From assembly GCA_013396655.1 (NCBI GenBank), contig WBMV01006632.1, positions 381,806-445,805 of the forward strand: a DNA stretch of 64,000 bases. Reading direction: 5' to 3'. How positions within the stretch are numbered: position 1 is the first letter of the stretch; each line of letters opens with the position of its first letter. Origin of the DNA: Campylorhamphus procurvoides (Eukaryota > Chordata > Aves > Passeriformes > Dendrocolaptidae). Of the stretch, positions 21,631-34,100 are shown piece by piece. The notes beneath the pieces are model-generated. The model was not told the origin of the DNA, made no database searches, and saw nothing but the letters and a program-made list of their open reading frames with translations. A program made the translations under genes and the position numbers.

Positions 21631-23589
21631 GGTGAACAGGACAAGCCAGGCAACAAGAAAGTCTGCAGAGCATTTAAACGGGTCTGTGTAGTGTTTTGAG
21701 GGGCAGAGAGAGACGAAACATGATCAGTCACTTTCCTTTTGTTCCTTGCTTTTCTAGGAATTAGAGTGGAGGTAGAAGATTTCAGAAGTTCATCTGCAAA
21801 TGAAAAATAGCTTATTTTGCCTTTTCAGACACAAATTTTGTGAATTAACTCTGCTAGACAGTAGTTACTCAAGTCCAAAACACATTTTTGTTTTGTTTCT
21901 TTCTGTGTGCCCATTATGCTGTAGCTCTGTTCTACGCTCATTACACTGTGTTTAGTTCCAGATACATACCAGCAAAATATGTAGACATACTGGAGGAAGT
22001 TTGGAAAGAAACATCAAGGCTGATTAAAGGGCACGAGGGACAAACTTCTGTGAGAAGTTTAGAAAAATTAAATTCTAATGATTTGGCTAAGCAATGATGG
22101 GACAGTGGGCATGAGACTCATCTCCGGACATTTTCCCTAGGACAAAGACCACGGTCTGTGCAATCTTTACCTTCTGGTCAGATGACTGATTTACTGTGGG
22201 TGAAAGGGAAAGCTGCCTGCCTTCCTAAAACTAAGTGAGAAAGGCTAAAGAGAGGAAGGGAAAATGAATTTTCATTTTGTGTAGGGATGACTTTTTTCCC
22301 TTGTAAATGAAGTCTCCTTTGGGAGGCTATTAATTCCATAAGTCAGCAGCTCTTTCCACCAATCATACTTTTTTGGCAAGTAACTGACTCCCTCAGTGCG
22401 TTGCTAAAACGTTGCTTCACTTACTCCACACACCATACTTAGGGAGCTGTGTTACCCCCCAGAGAGGTCTACAAAAAAAGAGATTGGAAAGTTTGATGCT
22501 AGAATAAAGCAAGACTGGTATAGCTCTGTTCTGTTGTATCCCCTAAGCAAAGAACTCTCTCAAGTAGGAGTATCAACGTGGGAAAGAAACAGAGCTGGCA
22601 TCCTATGCAGGACATTTTCCCTCTGTGTACACACAGGGGCATTTCATGGCTCACATATGCAAAGATTCACCCCAGATGTGAAGCAATAGAAAGAAAAGCT
22701 GCAAAATAAGGAGTGAGCTTATTTTTGCTGTTACTGAGTTCTGAAAAGTGTTTGCTTCATGGACAAGTATTCTGGGAAGCACTGAAATGCATGTGTGAAC
22801 TTCGCTGAAAGACAACTACTATACTAGAGGGCAAGACATCATAGGACCTAATAATTATGTAAATAGTTTCTTGGTGTAATGATCCTGTATGAAACAAGAC
22901 AATTTACTTGAAAACAAATTTAACAGACAAATAATTGTACGGTGACTACAGTGTTAGAGGATCATACACAGAGTGAGTATCCAGATTGTTTTATGATGAC
23001 TTGTAAAGAGTCATAGATTTGCCAACAGGGATTGAGGAGACTTTTACCCTTCCATCCTGCCAACACTGCTCAGGAGCCTGCAGCTTGCAAGGCCACTGTA
23101 CCCTTACAGCCTATTCACACTCCTTTCCTGTCAACAGCCCTGCCCCATCCCATAACATGGTACGTAGATCATACTAGAAGGACTGCAACAGAATTATAAT
23201 GTGTTTGGGTATGTTCAGAGGCACAAAAATCATTACCAATAAAACGCAAACCACCTCCTAAAAGCAAATAAGGGAAGTCTATTTTCTAGACCTTCTTGTG
23301 ATCTAATTGTTAAATTGTGCTTCAAGGGAGTGAAAAAGTGCTTCTAAGGCAGTTTGGAGTTAACTTTGTGATACTGTCAGTTTGTGAAACGCAACCTATT
23401 CTTTCTGAACAAAGCTAAACTGTGTGCTTGCCTTGCCTTTGAACTAGAAAACACATCTTAATAGACACAACCATCAAGAGTTTTTTCCTCCCCACAGTTA
23501 CCTCATGTAACTGTGTTACATGAGGTTCAATTACTTTTTTTCTGTAAAGTGGATCTTCCTGTATGAATAGAAGATACAGGGTTTAAGGC
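21631..23589. other. Noncoding desert, part 3
   Basis: No gene is supported. The clearest structure is the perfect hairpin at 23500-23526. The rest is unique-looking AT-rich DNA. Confidence 0.5.
23500..23526. repeat. Perfect 12-base inverted repeat with 3-base loop
   Basis: The arm ACCTCATGTAAC (23500-23511) and its exact complement (23515-23526) flank TGT. The DNA could extrude a short cruciform and an RNA copy could fold into a tight stem. No T-run or known element follows that would make it a terminator-like signal. Confidence 0.75.
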
Positions 23590-23880
23590 TTTCAGTCCAC
23601 TCTGCTAATTATAGTGTAAAACACTTTGCGTATTTGTAGCAAAAGATCATTTTGAAATCACTTAAATAGCTCAGAAAATTGCCTAATCTTCTTCACTCCA
23701 TTAGTACAGATCATCAGAGGACTTAATGGTCACCATGCTAATAGACAACTGCCAGCACACTGCAGTGAGCGAGGCCATTTGTAATTCTCATTAACAGTTC
23801 TACCATTTTTGGTTGCATGAAAAGTGATAACACACCGATCTAACAGTCATTAAGAACTTTTTCTTACTCCTCTAGGATTA
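23590..23880. promoter_or_regulatory. Candidate conserved noncoding element E
   Basis: About 290 bases of unique, stop-rich sequence carry many homeodomain-type cores (TAATTA near 23605, TTAAT, ATTAAC near 23790) and a CACTGCAGTG-type palindrome near 23758-23768. It looks like a vertebrate developmental enhancer, but conservation was not tested. Confidence 0.3.
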
Positions 23881-26800
23881 ATTTGCACTGACCCAGAATT
23901 CTCTATTTGCTTAACACAAGCAGTGGGCCACTTTGATGTTATCTGCTTCTATAAACAATAGCATACAGTTCTCTCCTGGGCTAAAACAGCTCTTACCCTA
24001 CTGAGAATTAGATGTATTAATCATTCTGAAGTCCAAGAGTGCATGATCATAAATTGTGTGCAGGGACCTCACTTAGCAACTCCCAAGACTCTCATTTATC
24101 AACATTTTTTTCCCTTCCTGGATATTTAGTATGTAGGGAGTAATTTATTTCCGAGCCAGTTCTTTGTGATGTCTTTCATGTTGAAGTAAAGTTGGAAAAC
24201 TTTCTGCAACAAATATAATTTTTCTTACTTACTTAGCGTAAAACCAAAACTTATGGACCGCAGCTACAGACTGATTCCCTCAAGTGGTCAGAACAGAAAG
24301 CACAGGCCAAGCTTCCAGTCACTGAGCTTGAAATTCGGTGAACCAGACACTGGTAACTAAAAATGAGGCATATTGCACACTAAACAGTTATTCAATTAGA
24401 GTTTTAAAAGAATGGAGCATCTTTAAAGCTGATACATGCCTAACTTTCGTTACCTTGCACAAACTAAGAAGCCAAAATATTATTAAGGTATAATTAAAGC
24501 AAGATGAAATCTTCAGAGAGCATTAACTTAGTTTATATTTTCCAAGAAAAGGCCTGGTTACCAATGAGTCATGTTTTTGTCTTTACCATTTGTTGGTCTT
24601 TTTCCCCACCATCAAAACACAAATCTGCTAAAAATGTAAGGATGAAAAATGCTGTCCCATATCAGGTTAGAGCTGATGTGATATCATGTATTTCATACTT
24701 TTATTGCAGCTAGTAGGAGGCTTTTTTTAAACATCTCCCCTGACTTTCAAAATCCCTTTGCAAAAGGATACAAAGTCAGAGCATACAGAAAACAAGCATA
24801 GAGGCAACAAAAACATTTTTAGTGAAAGAGCGAAAACCTTGGGTCCTAGAAGGCAGGCGGTCTTTTACCTACCTGGCTCAATTTCTTCAGCTTTTGGGAT
24901 TTTTCATTACCCGAACCAAAAGGGGTAACAGAAGCTCCAATTCTGCTTTCTTTGAGAGGAGGATAGATGAATCATCTTCGTTGGCTTACCAGGGAAAGTC
25001 CAGATTTAAGTAATTTTTGATGAGAAAAGAATTTTGGCCCAACTCAGGCAGAATCAAACTCTGAGCACAGAAACTTTCTAACTTTTTTCCTAATTTCATC
25101 CTGAGCTTTACTTCAATTTCAAAGCTCTCACTGTTTTATTGTAAACATGTGGTTTTAAAAGTACTTCACTGATCCAAAGTTATCAGCATGTGAGTTTATT
25201 TTATATTAAGTACTTCAAAAACGTATGAACACAAAATGCCAACAGAAACAACAAAAATATAAATAAATCACCACATTCAGCAGAAGTGCATTAATTCAAA
25301 ATATAATAAAGACAGTCAAGGTTTAAAAAGTGTGTGCCAGAGTGTTAACTGACGGAATTAGTCATTTGGGTTTTTTCCTGTAGACAGTTTTGCTGCCGCA
25401 GCCAAAAGATTCTCAAAGGTTTACAAAAAAAATTAAGGGAAAAAAAGAAAAGACAGTGGAAAAATATTTATTTCCCCTAAAGCAATTTTGACTTCTGTGA
25501 TTTGGCATTCTTCTCAGCTTTTGAGAACAGTTATTTTAGCGAAGGCCAAGACTCCTGTTATATTCGCAGATTCTACCCCTCTTCCATAAGTAAGTATTCA
25601 GGAGCTGTGATCTATCCTCAGCTAGAGCTGTGCAGTCTCATTGATGTTCATAAAAGCATGAGAGCAGTTGCTGTGAAAGCTCCTTGTAGTTCAGAGGCTG
25701 CCCTGATTCTCCCTGGATTTCTAATTACAGAGGAGTTTGCTTCCAGATTCAGGGAGCAAAATTCAGCCAGTAGTGATGTGAGGCACCCTGACTGATTTTA
25801 AGCAAGTAAAACTACCAGTAATCACCTGTGGAAGAGTTTTTCTTTAGGACTATGACCATGCGTTGCATGTGTACAGCAGCTAATGCCTATATGAGGTGAT
25901 GTAGGTGTGCCTGTGTCAGACCTACCTCACTGTTATAAAACTCTGGGCATCCTTGTTTGTTAGTTTGGCTGATGTGTCATAATGACTTTTTTGAACCCTG
26001 TCTCAGGAAGCACTGCACCTCACTCCACAGAGCACTGCAGATATGCTTACAGTGCAGTTAATCTCTAGCACATCTCTAGATCATCTTTATTTTCAAAATG
26101 CTGAGGATAGGCACTTGACACAATCCTCAGTAATTCTTTTTGCATCACCCATACATTGAGGTGAAAGAAGTAGGGATTTTCAAGTGCCTTCTCTTCAGTG
26201 GATGGTCAGGTGGCTTTTCACTACTTATTCTCTTGCTCCTTTTTGTACCACTGCTGCAGCAAGAGTTGATCTGGGCTTACGCCTTAAACATAAAACTACC
26301 GGATCCTGTGTCTGTAGCCTGAGAGAATGAAACCATCTGTTTAATTTAAGTCCATTTAAAGAAGTTATAGCACCTCTACTGCCCTTGTCACTCATGCTTC
26401 CATTGGCATATCTCTGAAGAACTGAACAATTAAGATAAAGCTATTAATTTACTGAGATCTTGCTAGTGTTATTATGACCTCTCCTGAGACTTAATTTCTC
26501 GTATTAATGTTGTGCTTTCCATTAGCTTTCACAGTATATTCATTTGTATTTATAAACAATCTCTCTTTTGTTCTAAAAGTCTGTCCCCAAAATTTGAAAT
26601 GCTGAAATATGCATTTGCTTACAAAAGCCCAAGGTCCTCATCTAAATGTGAAGGTATAAACATAAAATTGTGTTTGCTGATGACATTACAAATAACAAAC
26701 AGGAAGTTTCAAAGTTCATTTTAGTCCTTTGCTTTCATGGCTGTATTTGGTGGCTCACTTGCACCAATAATTTCATGAGAGTATGGGGAGATACCATGAA

Positions 26801-29800
26801 GATCCAGGGGTCTATCACTGAGAACTCAACTCTCCTACTCCTGCCTTCTGGACGTCTCTATGGTTGCAGCCATGCTAACAGGTAATGGATGAGATGTCTA
26901 TAGATGCCTATAGAAGTCTTTTTTTGTGTGCGTTATCTCACAGGAAAAATAATTCGCCACCTCCATCCAAGACACCAGAAGGCTATTCCACTTGTGGAGT
27001 ACCTTCTTTTAAAGAAATGACGGCTATCTGTTCAGAATCTAAAATACAGGCGGCTGAAGTTATGCTTTACTGTGGCATCAGGAAACATATTCTTTGCAGA
27101 GATTTAAGAACAGGGTCACCTGGTACCTGTCCTTTGCAAAGGTATTCTTTCCTGTTGGCATTCCCACATGTTCTGGATCCCTGCTGGAGGCACAGCATCT
27201 CTCTAAGTGGGATTTCCTTCAAAAGCTTAAGAAGGGGCAGAGTGTAGAACAGCTGCGTTCAATTACCAAAAGCATGTGTCTGCTAATCAGGAAGAAAGGG
27301 TGACTGCTGCTGCTCAGACAGAACAGCTCCTTGTGCTTTGGAAGCAAACTTGGCAGATCAAAGATACACAGTGCTTTATTTTGGTGAGAACACTGGTTTA
27401 AAAAAGCAAGGTACAAACTTGCCTTGAAGAAGAGTGGCATCCGAACAACTTGCATGTTGTGGTGGTCCCTCTAAAACAAACAAGCATGATCTTCCAAAAA
27501 ACAGTTTCTCCTTATAAATTGTTTCTGCTGTGGTTTGGGTGTTGGGGGTAGGAAGGAAGCAGTCTTTGATCAGGATTCGTCTTAAACCTATGCAAATAAA
27601 TAGATAAAACTTGATGTTCTCTGTGGATAATTTTCTCCCCAAACATCCTCTCCTAATGGTTCTCTTCTGGTACTTTGCTCTCTGGAACTTTGGTTTCTTT
27701 CAAAGTGGAATATGAAAGTGATAAATGAGGACTTGAGGAAGAGATCGCTTGTTGGGAGGATGCGGCCCGATTTTAGTAACAGAGGCAATGTCGAGAGCTC
27801 CATTTACAATGCAGTTGTATGTTGAACAGCAGGAAATGAGGAATCTGCTCCCTGTCAGCAGGTAATCTACAGACCCAAAGTGAAAACTCAGATGAAACCA
27901 TTCGGACAGATATTCTATTCCTCAAACATTGGCTCTGCTTTTGACATGGTGTATCAAGTTCTCCAAGGGAAAGGGACAGGAGTGAATGAATGTGGGAGGG
28001 CTTCAAGAGCAGATAACAAATACACTACTCATAACAAATGAAAAAAGAAGGGGGCATATTTTCTTTATGTCTTATGTTGTCTACTTCATATTTTTTAATT
28101 CTGTTTGTTTGTTTTCAAAAGTGTCTGTTGACTACTTAAAATACAGAATTGTAGAAGACTACCATACTACACTGAATTTAATAGAGCTCTGAAAGTTAAC
28201 TGGAAAAAAAATACAGATTACGGGCTGTTGAGTTGGAAAATATCCAACATTGTTCTGGGATTTAGGTGATCTTGGATATAAGAGCATTTATCATGTGACT
28301 TGTGAATAGTCTTCAGTTAATTTAACATGAGATTTAAGAGGAAAAAAAAAAGAAGAAAAAGAAAGGAAAAAAAGTTCAGAATACAGAGTTCAGGGACGTT
28401 AAAAGTAAGTAGAGGAAGGAGAGACTTATACTATGCTTAATCCTACAATTTCCTTACTACTAATGACTTATAGGATGATATGCAGTTGTTCTAGCTCCTG
28501 ACCTGTGAAAGGCAAACAGGAATACAGGTTCTGTTGCCCTAAAGCAAAATCTGGTAATTCTGTCTTCAGAATGCTCCTTGTGAAGCCCCTTCTGACCAAG
28601 AGTTCAATAAACAGCTTTCCAGAAAGCGTGAGGATCTTGAAACTGCTCATGATGAAAAAGAGACACAAAATTTTCTGCTGAATCTGCAGTCACTTCAGCT
28701 TTGAAAGTTTTGTATCATTACTTATAGATAAATATGTCCACTACTATTACAGCACCAGGCAGCACAAACAGGAATTTATGGAGCTGGTCTGGGCTCTGTC
28801 ACTGCTGAGAAGGCACATACTGAGCTTCTGCAATCTTTCTGATAGGCTGAATAGAACTGGTTGAAGGCAGGTAGTGTTGCAGTAGGGGTGGCAAGTTGGG
28901 AGCACAATGGCCAGCAGCAGCAGCAGCAATGACAGCTGAGGCTGTGCAGCTGCATAGGCAGATGGATTACTGAATACAGAAGAGGAGGCTGCTTGGGCAG
29001 AGGTCCACAGAAGAGTCAGTGTTGCTCATATCCAAAGTCTGAGGCAACATGAAGAAATGGCTTGTTACATCAAAGGATATAAGCAGAGGCTTCTAGTGAA
29101 GAAAACTTCTCTCTTGCTGTTCCCCTTGGGTAAGGGAGGAATAAATTTCTATCAGTGTTTTGGTGAAAAGGAAAGAGACGGACAAGACAAAGTGTTGAAG
29201 ATGTTACTTTTGGCATGAATGAGATGTTCCTGACAGAAGATAAATAAACATCTTGTTAATTTTTTGCCTTCTGACTGCACTCAGCTTTCCTTGGGTGCCA
29301 GATTCGGCTTCCCTGTCAGGCCCGTGGCACTGGTACTTGTGGGTCATGCTCTTTTTTGTCACATAAAGAAGTTGCAGCCATGCTGTTGTGCAGTCATTTA
29401 GACAAGGACTGAGCCTACCTCTTGAAACTGTGTATCACCAATTATTATTTTTTAAGATAAGCAATCAATTATAACAATTTGTTTAATGCAGTTTGGTTGA
29501 TTGTTATGTGTTTTTTGTTTTTTTTTTAAATCAGCTGCTTGGAACATGCCCCTTCTGCTTCACATCTGTTTCAAGATATGCAGTTAGCTTCTGTTTCCTT
29601 GTTATTCCATCTGCAGTTTCACAGCTGCTTGTGTCCTACACACAGTTGTTTTGTTTGGTGACAGCATTTAGATTAAGTCATTATTTCTTCCTATAGTCAC
29701 CATTCTGATGGATGTACATGTCTTTTCGAATGCACCTAGGGATCAGGGTTGAAATTGTATCTACCTCAGCATAATCTGCTAATATAAAGGACAGGCAAAT

Positions 29801-31100
29801 CATATTTTTTATTTAATTACTAATTAAAAAGAAAGTTTTCTGTAATTTTTATTTTTAAGTTAATTCTCATTTCTGGGACGTGATGTTGCTATTCAACTTT
29901 TGTATATCAGTGGCCTGAACATTACTGAACAAGCTTTTAGTCTTTCAGTATCCAGCATTGGTTTCAGGGACTGTGTGGCTGAAGGAATGGAGTGCCGATG
30001 TTTTTCTCCAAGTACAGATGTTTTGAATATTTGAACAGACATGGCAATATCTCAGCATTATCAGTATGTCATATCACAACACATACCCACAGTATTCAGA
30101 GTGTCCCAGAACTTAAAAGAAACAACACTAGCTATCATGTTCTATGTGAGACGTTCCCGCCTTTAAATAAAATAAAGGAAAATTAAGAGATTTTATTATT
30201 ATCAAACCTCAGGACACTTTTACCAATTGAAGTGCTGATTTAGCTTTAGGCCCTTCTTTGATATTCTTACTTGATGAGAGTACATGATGGCCATAAATCT
30301 AACTTGCCAATGATTCTGAAAGGTCACCTGTGGATATTGTTTTTCATGGTGTTAAATAGACTGTAATGGTCTCATTATTTCTCCAGAAGGACAAGTGGAA
30401 GTCCCATTGGTCTTCTTGCTGTCTCATAAATAATTAACAGGCTGTTTTAACTGGGTATAACCTTTGTACAGAGTGGCTGAACTTCACTGCATAGCAGAGG
30501 CAAAAGAGATTCAGAAAAATACTATCCATCACTGATGGTACTAAAACATTCAGGTGATCTAAGAATGAAAATAAAAGACTAATAATCAAGTGGCAATCAA
30601 GTAGTTTTAGAGACAACATCTGCCTTTCTGCACAGATCTGAATAGTTTTAGCATCTTCCATCATCCAGATTATTCTTAATTTTTTTTTCCACATCTTCCC
30701 ACATGACCACTCAGGTAACTTTCCAAAATGAGAAATTTAACTGTGGAATAGGTGAGAAAAAGTTAAATTTTCTCTTTTGCCATGGACAAAATACTAAAGA
30801 AAAGGAATAAAAGAAGGGTCACATTCTCTTTATTAACAACTCAAAGCTTTCAAATGGGGATGGCTAAAATAAAACCCTGCATTTGAATATTGCAATTATT
30901 TCTTGTTTAGATAAATAGTCCTCTCCAACTTTCCACCTTGAGTATCATCGGGGTCTAAACTTGTGCTAGGTGGTACCTAAAGTACAGTGCTGAATTCTGC
31001 TACACCTCACCTGGAAAGTCTTCCATTTTCTTGATAACAAGAGCTGGTGCAACGTCTGAGCTCTCAGGAGATGTTTCATCATGACAAAGTAAGGTGGTGG
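23881..31100. other. CpG-poor noncoding desert, part 4
   Basis: Over 7 kb have no supported gene. The longest frame is 120 codons at 26885-27247, without any domain. A purine-rich A/G tract is at 28337-28375. No transposon family is recognised, although old diverged copies could be missed by eye. Confidence 0.5.
28337..28375 (+). repeat. A/G-rich low-complexity tract
   Basis: About 40 bases of A interrupted by single G or GG. It may be a decayed poly-A tail, but no retroelement body precedes it. Confidence 0.7.
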
Positions 31101-34100
31101 GGCAGAAAGTGTGTCCGCTATTGCATAGAGTAAAGATTGGCTGGAAAAGAAATGCCAAATTTGAGCAGTGAAATTGAAAAAAAAAAAAGATAAAAAGGCA
31201 GATAGAGAAGCAGAATCAAAGAGAGAGAAAAAGAGAGAGAACTCTGGTCTTTAAAATGTTTCAGTTTTACAGAAAGGCAGACACAAGTAGTCTGTAAGAA
31301 CATGATCTGTATGTTTCCACTGCAATCGTTCCTCTTGTCTCCTTTGTTCTCCATTTTGGGAAATGAAAATATCTTGCGTACAAGTCATGGCAAGTTCATA
31401 TAGAAAAAATAATTTAACAATTCTGCTTTTGAAGTTCACTTCTGTGTAATCATATTTTCTCCTTGGGCCTTATAATCTGACCAGTGAATGCAAGATAGTT
31501 GGAGGAAAAGGAAAGCTCTGAACACCTGTCACAGAAGTACATGTGGGAGGAATTGCTCTTGAAAATACATCTTCTTCCAGGGTTGTAGCAGCTCCACACA
31601 GCAAAGAGCCTGACATAGGGAGGAGGGAATAGTTTAGAGCAAGATTAGCAAGAAGCTCTAATGCCATTTTCCAGACAATTGACAGGAATAGCATCTCCTA
31701 TTCCAAACCATTAGCTGCTGGTGGCAGCAAGTCTTCTAGGGAAAACCATACCAGCAGTCAGGAGAGTCTGAAGTCAATCAATTTTTCATGTGGAGGCCAG
31801 GCAAAGTTTTGAGCTCCTTTGCCCTACTGATCCCTGAACTTCATGGGTGTTAGAGGACTTGTGCTCCTGCCCTTCCTGTCAAGAAAACAAAACTTTGCCT
31901 TTTAAGAAGACACTCATCTTAAAGTCCCCAGCTTAAAGACATTAAAAAAAATCCCAACAGGGAATGCTTCCTGTGTAATTTTCTGGAAACTCTTTCCAGT
32001 ACCTGGGAAGCTCCCTGCAGTCTAATAGTGAACATTTTTACCTCACCTTCTCTTTCTATTCTCAGCTATTTTTTGTTTTTCAGCTAATTTAAGGGGAAAA
32101 CAGTAAAAGCAGAAAGACAGCATGTAGGCAATTTTATAAATTAGCTGTAAGGGGTGGTAGTTGCTAGCTGCATGCCACAGAACCTCAGTGATATTGCTCA
32201 AGATGCCTCAGAGATTTAGATTTGGAGACATTTAATAGGGTCTCAACCTCAAGTTAAAAAGAAAAGATAAGTTGAGGAAAATCTTCTCCCTATAGACATC
32301 ACTTACTTACAAATAATCAGAAGATGTGTTGAGAAACTAATGTTTTTTATCACAATCTTCATTGTTCTTTTTGTAACCTTTTCCTTAAAGTTGAACTGAG
32401 GAATTACAGTCAGGCTGAACTGAAGAGCTCCCTCTCCTTGAAGAAAGACAATAAGAAAACAACAAAGGAAAAGCCAAGAGCATTTCTGTGCTCTCCCCTC
32501 TGAGCCTCCTGCATGTATACACAGATACACAGTTGTAGAGATGTCCACGTGTGTGGACCTTTGTGCTCTGTGCTCCTGTTCAAAAGCCCTTGTGCACTTA
32601 ATGTTCACTTCCAAATCTTCATAAAAACAAAGTCCTTTTACTGCCTTCAGGAGATCAAGCCTCACACATAAGTAATTTGAGGAAAGAGAAACAAAAACAT
32701 ATTAGTCCTTGCTGACATTTTTTGTGCCTTAAAGAAAAAAAATTTCCGTATTTGCATTAATTCCATGTTGAAGTAGGAATAAGCAAACCTAAAGGTGACA
32801 ACTTGACTTTCAGCAGCACCAGCAGCAGCCCAATGGCAAACATCAGCACTTACTGATCATGCCTTGGCATTAACTAATGTGGTTTCTGTGCAACCTGAGG
32901 GCATATCTATGGGCTGTTTGCAATATCCCAAATTTTCCCCATGGTTTCTAATGTTTACTTAAACTGTAGAAACTGAGGTGTGGATTTTCATTCATTCATT
33001 TTACCTTAGACAATAATGTGCTTTTGCTGACTGTTGCTATTGTCTACTGAATGCAGTCATGGGATGAAAAACAAACAAACCCTGAAGATGCAGGTGTGTG
33101 ATGTGTTGAAATCTGATACCTCTCACTGCCTGTAAGTAAAATAAACAGAATTTACTTAAATTAAGTGTTGACTGTAACCTCAAAGTAATTTTTTTCCTTT
33201 TATCTCTTAAATATATATAGGTGACATTTCAAAACCTTAGATCTTAATTAATTTTCAGGGAGAGTTCTTCCTAAACACACAGGACAGATTCTGATCTTTG
33301 GTGTTTGGTGGAATGTAATGACAGAGGAACATTGTCCTGTTTTCATCACTAGCTTCAAGGGATTTTACAAAATTTCCCCTTTACAACAATTGTATAAAAT
33401 AAGACCTGGATCTGTCTTCTTCTACCAGATCACAGTCATCACAGAAATTTTAAAACAAACAAAGAGCTAGAGGCTACCTGTTCCTCTGTGCAGTGGCTGC
33501 AAGCTGCCAAGGCTGGACCAAAGCCAGCCTTCAGGTCAGGTTTACATTATCACCAGCAAGACCTAAAATCAGGTCCTGAAAAAAATGATACTGTAGTTAA
33601 TAAGAAATTGAAAAAATCTGATTAGCACATCTGCAATTAATAAAAGCTGTCAAAAATAATTCAATGAAATGTAACTCGTTGCTGAAATCTGTTTTGACTC
33701 AGTTTACAACAGTTTGAACAATTGTGCTCAGGAAAACAAACAAACAATTTCCCTGGCAAACAAGGCAGGCAGTATTACTTTAGCTCTACATGGGATGACA
33801 GTTTTCTGTGTATGTATTACTACAAGGCATATTGGACATGCTTCCATACCATTTACAGAGTTAATTTATATATTTTTTGAGGGCTTGTACCCTTAACAGG
33901 GTGGACTGAGAGCCTGAAAGACTGAATGAAATAAAGGTATATTTGGTTTGGTAAGCACCTGGATGAGAGGCTGCAAAGGGAAGTTTTGGGGCTGTTGGAA
34001 AGATGTTGTACATAATACAATACACTTTCCCAAGGTTCTGTGTTTGATCAAAGCTCCTGTGTGGTTTTGAGAAAATCTGTGTCCACAAGGAAATCCCTTT

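Noticed and set aside
28337..28375. Poly-A tail of a processed pseudogene
   Set aside because: No recognisable transcript-derived sequence precedes it and no target duplication is visible.
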